Positions 51,472 to 55,135 of a stretch of DNA of 55,135 nt are shown piece by piece (within the stretch, counting starts at the first letter, position 1; each line of letters starts with the position of its first letter). The stretch lies in contig CAZVSU010000004.1 of NCBI GenBank assembly GCA_964629645.1, positions 1-55,135 on the forward strand, in the 5' to 3' direction. The position numbers and the translations under genes are program-made. Below the pieces are notes generated by a model. That model was not told the origin of the DNA. It worked only from the letters and a program-made list of their open reading frames with translations, and made no database searches. Source of the stretch: JAAKFL01 sp964629645 (GTDB lineage Bacteria; Chlamydiota; Chlamydiia; Chlamydiales; SLFE01).

Positions 51472-53523
51472 GTGAATTCTTTACACAAGATTTTAAAACA
51501 GGTCACTTCGTCTCAAGATTATTCATTGCTTGAGCCATTAAAAGATCCTGCTAAATGGAAAACTATTTCTTCGGACGATAAGAAGGCTTTAGCGAAACTA
51601 TTTCTTCAATCGGGGCGAAGGGAGCTTGAAATGGGGGCTGTCGGCCCGCTTCCGACATTTGATATCGCGCAGCGATTAAATCCCGGAAATTTGAGCCTTC
51701 TACTTGAACAAGCCAGACTCTACGCCCATTACAGCGAGTCTGTGGACAATTTGTGCTGCGCTTTGGATCTCATTGAAGAAATTGAAGGATATGATGCCAA
51801 CTTGCTCGCGGCCCTCATCACGGGCGCTGATGTGCTCGTCGAGCTTGGATTAAGACGAGAAGAGCCTCTTTACTTCAACCGCGCCCACGACAAGTATGAC
51901 CAGATCGAAACTTGCCATACCATTCCCGAAGAAGACGTCTGCGAATTTTATTGGCATTGGGGCATTTGCTGGCACTATATTGCAAAACAATCCGGCGAAG
52001 CGGGCGACTTTGTCACAGCCCTTGGAAAATACCAAAAAGCCGAGACCCTCGGTCTTGAAGATCCGGTCTTTTTGAACGATTACGGCAACGCCCTGGTTGA
52101 CCTGGCCTGCCTGGTGTCAAGGAGCGACCTTTTAACGCAAGCGTCTCAACTTTATCATCGCGTCACCGACATGCTCCCTGATTTTTTTGAAGGGATGATG
52201 AATCTGGCCTGTACCGACCATCAGCTCTGGCAAATGACGGGCGATGACAAATATTTTTATACGTCGGCGGCGGCTTTTGAGAGGGGGGCAAAACTTGATC
52301 CGGATGAGGCAGCTCTCTGGTTCAAATGGGCTCAGCTCCTTTTCTATACCGGCAAATTACAGGGGAATCCAGGCCTCATTGAAGAGTCTTTCGATAAATT
52401 CCTCAAAGCGAATACGCTCTTGCCTGATCATGCGCAAATTTTAAGCGAATGGGCAGATGCTCACCTCACAGCCGGGATACAACTAGAGAAATTAGACTAT
52501 CTCAAATCGTCTCAAGTCTCGATCATCCGCGCTTTGGAACTCGAGCCGGAGGAAGCTATCCACTGGTCCATCTACGCTCGTACCCTGATTGAACTCGGAC
52601 GATACTTTCAGGAAGACGCTTATCTCGCGACGGCGATAGAAAAGCTGAACTATGCACTTTCGCTGCATCGCTCAGACCCTCATTTGTGGCACGGCCTCGC
52701 CTCTTGTTATCATCTCTTAAGCGACTTCAAAAGTGACAAGTCGCTATGTGAAAAGTCGGTTAAATATTACTCTCGCGTCACCGAATTTAACGGAGAGATG
52801 CATCCTGATTTTTGGAATGAGTGGGGCGTTGCTCTCATGAAAATGGGCAGCTATACTCAAGATCGACGCTGGGTCGAGGCCGCGTCTGAAAAGTTTGAAC
52901 AGGCTATCAGGCTTTTCTACCTTATCCACGAACCGTCTACGATCAACCCGACCTGGCTGTACAATTACGGCACGGCGCTCGACTTCCTCGGTGATTTTAC
53001 CCATGACGAGCGCTATTACGAAAAAGCGATTAAGGTTCTTTCTCAGTCTCTCAATCTCGATCCCACCCACTATCAGGCTAAATATCATCTGGCGTGCTGC
53101 TTTTCCCACCTGGGCGAAATTGTCTCTGATGTCGACTGCTTCGAAAAGGGACTCGAACTCTTCAGAGACGTCTTAAGCGACGATCCCGAAGATGACGAGG
53201 CTTGGATTGACTGGGGTCTGGCCCTTCTTAATTTAGCAGAGCTGGTTGCAGACCCGGCCCATTCGCCATATGTCGACAAGCTTTTGGCTGAGGCCGAAGA
53301 AAAATTTATGAGAGGCGCCTCCCTTGGCAACGAAACGTCGTTTTATTATCTTGCGTGCCTTTATTCCATGCAAAAGCGGCTTCCGGAGGCTCTTCATTAT
53401 TTGGAGAGATCTAAAGTTGTCAACGCACTGCCTCCTGTTGACGAGCTTCTTCATGAAGAGTGGCTGGGTAATTTGCGGCAATACGGTCATTTCCAAGAAT
53501 TTCTTAAGAATCTGAAGATCTAA
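51472..53523 (+). CDS. Tetratricopeptide-repeat protein
   Basis: 683 residues from a GTG start. At least eight degenerate TPR-like helical pairs are visible between residues 90 and 640, with recurring elements such as WHWGICWHYIAK, DYGNALVDLA, LWFKWAQLLFYTG, WNEWGVALMKMG, WLYNYGTALDFLG and WIDWGLALLNLAEL spaced about 70 residues apart. TPRs are protein-protein scaffolds; similar large TPR proteins are widespread in chlamydiae with no known task. No signal peptide. A weak hairpin and a family A repeat follow. Confidence 0.85.
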   Translation: MNSLHKILKQVTSSQDYSLLEPLKDPAKWKTISSDDKKALAKLFLQSGRRELEMGAVGPLPTFDIAQRLNPGNLSLLLEQARLYAHYSESVDNLCCALDLIEEIEGYDANLLAALITGADVLVELGLRREEPLYFNRAHDKYDQIETCHTIPEEDVCEFYWHWGICWHYIAKQSGEAGDFVTALGKYQKAETLGLEDPVFLNDYGNALVDLACLVSRSDLLTQASQLYHRVTDMLPDFFEGMMNLACTDHQLWQMTGDDKYFYTSAAAFERGAKLDPDEAALWFKWAQLLFYTGKLQGNPGLIEESFDKFLKANTLLPDHAQILSEWADAHLTAGIQLEKLDYLKSSQVSIIRALELEPEEAIHWSIYARTLIELGRYFQEDAYLATAIEKLNYALSLHRSDPHLWHGLASCYHLLSDFKSDKSLCEKSVKYYSRVTEFNGEMHPDFWNEWGVALMKMGSYTQDRRWVEAASEKFEQAIRLFYLIHEPSTINPTWLYNYGTALDFLGDFTHDERYYEKAIKVLSQSLNLDPTHYQAKYHLACCFSHLGEIVSDVDCFEKGLELFRDVLSDDPEDDEAWIDWGLALLNLAELVADPAHSPYVDKLLAEAEEKFMRGASLGNETSFYYLACLYSMQKRLPEALHYLERSKVVNALPPVDELLHEEWLGNLRQYGHFQEFLKNLKI

Positions 53524-53560
53524 CCCGCTAGAAAAGGTGCGCCTTCTCTTGCGCGCCCTC

Positions 53561-53613
53561 CTAAGGGAAAAGAACTCAAATTAAGTCATTCGAAATTTGA
53601 AGACGTCCCCTAA
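53561..53613. repeat. Family A palindromic repeat, copy 4 (asymmetric subtype)
   Basis: Starts CTAAGGGAAAAGAACTCAAATT and ends AAATTTGAAGACGTCCCCTAA (given in two parts). It is the inverted orientation of copy 2 with a few core changes. It lies 38 bases after the TPR gene. Confidence 0.78.
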
Positions 53614-53638
53614 TACTCTCATTACTAACATTTTTGAC

Positions 53639-53667
53639 TTGAAAATTCACACAATATTGTTTATTAT
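53639..53667 (+). promoter_or_regulatory. Sigma70-type promoter of mgtE
   Basis: TTGAAA (53639-53644), a 17-base spacer and TATTAT (53662-53667) upstream of the mgtE start, in an AT-rich stretch. Confidence 0.6.
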
Positions 53668-53694
53668 TTAAACTAAATTAAGAGGGAGGGCTTT

Positions 53695-55135
53695 TTGGCT
53701 GATCAAAACGATACAGATATCGATCGCTTAGAAAAGCCGCGGGTTTATTCCGGTGTGTTGTACGACACGCGCACAGCACAGCTTGACGACCTCTTAATTG
53801 AAAAACTTGAACACGCCCTCCACCAGGAAACATCCCAAGTCACCCTGAACAACATCTCCCGTATTGCCAATGAGCATGATCCCGTCGATCTGGCTCACGC
53901 GGCCGCCCGCTTGCCGTCTGCCGCCCGTTCGATTCTCTACGACAATCTCCCCGACCTTGATGCAAAAGTGAGTTTCATGATCAACACCGGGAGCAATACG
54001 CGGGGGGCCATCTTTCGCCATCTGCACGATCGGGATATCATCGAGCTTTTGGAAAGCATGCCTCCAGGCGAAGCTGTCTGGATGCTAGACGACATGTCTG
54101 ATCGCCGCTGTAAAAAGGTGATGGACCTCATGAACCCTAAAACAGCCTATCGCATTTGGCAGCTTCAAAAGCACGATCGAGACAGCGCCGGCCGTTTAAT
54201 GACCGATGAGTTTTTTGCCTTTCCCATGAACACCAAAATTGGTGAAGTCTCTGAGAACATCAAAAATCACCCGGGAATCGAAATCACCAGCCAGGTTTTC
54301 GTTTTGAACGATTTCGACGAGCTTTGCGGATATGTGCCTATGCGGAATTTGATCATCAATAGCCCTGATGTTCCCTTGAGGCACATTATGCAGCCCGTTT
54401 TTCATACAGTCACTGTGAATGCAAGCCGCGACGAAGTGGTCGACGTTATGGAGCGGTACGAGCTTCCCTCTCTTCCAGTGATTGATGACTATCACCAAAT
54501 TGTCGGTGTCATCCCTTTCGAAGCCGCTGTTGAAGCGATGAAAGATATCATGGATGATACGATTGCCAATTTTGCCGGTACAGCAGAAGACTTTGAAGAA
54601 CATGAACCCATTTTCCGCCGTTTTTTTTGGCGCGCGCCCTGGCTTATTGTCACCCTTTGCGCCGGACTGACAACCGCCGCCAGCCTCGCTCTTTTCCAAG
54701 GAAATAACTGGTTTGTCATCGGTCCGATTTTCATTCCGCTGATTGCGGGTTTGTCGGGTAATGTGGGGATCCAGTGCAGCACACTGATGGTCAGAAGCTT
54801 ATCAACAGGGGAAATCACTGTCGGCACAAGGCGTGCGATCATTGTGAAAGAACTTCTGATCGGTCTTTTGATCGGCTTTGTCTTCGGCCTGCTTGGCGGA
54901 ATCGTCGTTTATTCCTTAAATATGCTGGGATTTGACCCTGTAGGCGACAGAAGCGATGGTTTTTACGCGCCTTTTGCTATCGGGATGACTGTTTGTATTG
55001 GTATCTTCAGCGCCTGTTCCGCGTCGACATTTTTGGGAAGCGCCTCTCCCTTTTTGTTTGCCCGTATCGGCATCGACCCAGCCGTCGCTGCCGGCCCGAT
55101 TGTAACAGCTTTTAATGACGTGATGTCCGCATGGA
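53695..55135 (+). CDS. mgtE: Magnesium transporter MgtE, 3' end beyond the window
   Basis: About 480 codons are present, from TTG 53695 (GGGAGGG five bases upstream) to the window edge. Order of domains: helical MgtE N domain (about 30-160), two CBS domains (about 165-290; AGRLMTDEFFAF, LRHIMQPVFHTV, LPSLPVIDDYHQIVGVI), then membrane segments with IPLIAGLSGNVGIQCSTLMVRSL and AGPIVTAFNDVMSA, the Mg-selective pore signature. Only the last segment or two are missing. In known MgtE proteins the cytoplasmic domains sense Mg2+ and gate the channel. Confidence 0.94.
   Translation, partial: MADQNDTDIDRLEKPRVYSGVLYDTRTAQLDDLLIEKLEHALHQETSQVTLNNISRIANEHDPVDLAHAAARLPSAARSILYDNLPDLDAKVSFMINTGSNTRGAIFRHLHDRDIIELLESMPPGEAVWMLDDMSDRRCKKVMDLMNPKTAYRIWQLQKHDRDSAGRLMTDEFFAFPMNTKIGEVSENIKNHPGIEITSQVFVLNDFDELCGYVPMRNLIINSPDVPLRHIMQPVFHTVTVNASRDEVVDVMERYELPSLPVIDDYHQIVGVIPFEAAVEAMKDIMDDTIANFAGTAEDFEEHEPIFRRFFWRAPWLIVTLCAGLTTAASLALFQGNNWFVIGPIFIPLIAGLSGNVGIQCSTLMVRSLSTGEITVGTRRAIIVKELLIGLLIGFVFGLLGGIVVYSLNMLGFDPVGDRSDGFYAPFAIGMTVCIGIFSACSASTFLGSASPFLFARIGIDPAVAAGPIVTAFNDVMSAW

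Noticed and set aside
53531..53548. Short hairpin after the TPR gene
   Set aside because: Six of seven base pairs with a four-base loop and no T-run; kept only as a remark.

Overview
The window looks like chromosome of an environmental member of the phylum Chlamydiae. The strongest clue is the block lgt / tRNA-Pro / dnaA paralogue / long yidC (44.5-50.0 kb), all on the minus strand, which is the order I know from Chlamydia trachomatis (CT252-CT250). Supporting clues are eukaryote-like proteins (an F-box ORF, a SNARE-like protein, a SopB-type phosphatase motif) and a metabolism far richer than that of Chlamydiaceae. Base composition is intermediate by eye, so I would guess Criblamydiaceae, Waddliaceae or Parachlamydiaceae. 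That family placement is inference. No phage, IS transposase, rRNA or CRISPR array was seen.

Left part (0-7.5 kb): a truncated F-box ORF next to a 23-bp tandem duplication, a VKOR-thioredoxin disulfide enzyme, an oxidative pentose phosphate operon (zwf, opcA, pgl; minus strand), a ribosome-rescue type release factor, and a large probable effector carrying both SopB/inositol 4-phosphatase motifs. At 7.7-13.1 kb a tight hutH-hutU-hutI-hutG operon behind a good sigma70-type promoter would turn histidine into glutamate. An HdeD-like membrane protein, an acyltransferase-fold protein and a secreted DUF924 protein follow.

Middle (16-35.5 kb): an overlapping fatty-acid oxidation operon (acyl-CoA ligase, thiolase, FadJ-type multifunctional enzyme) without an acyl-CoA dehydrogenase, then the glutathione bienzyme GshF, a histidine phosphatase, two small hypothetical proteins, tandem MarC proteins, TruA, an unusual PlsC-ACP-AMP-ligase fusion, a YyaL-type protein, a LysM coiled-coil protein and an orphan protein.

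Right part (35.5-55.1 kb): a lipoprotein-ResB pair, the complete 2-oxoglutarate dehydrogenase set sucA-sucB-lpdA, an IscA-type protein fused to a DUF1858 domain next to a [2Fe-2S] ferredoxin, a small SNARE-like membrane protein, the lgt/tRNA/dnaA/yidC block, a threonine dehydratase, a TPR protein and the 5' part of mgtE.

The two most interesting items are (i) the 144-residue protein at 44082-44516, whose 16 SNARE heptad layers can be laid out around a zero-layer glutamine in a QGELID context and which ends in a Gly/Ala-rich, Inc-like hydrophobic hairpin, and (ii) the SopB-like phosphatase. A third layer of structure is two families of intergenic palindromic repeats (about 50 bp and about 164 bp) that sit flush against stop codons.
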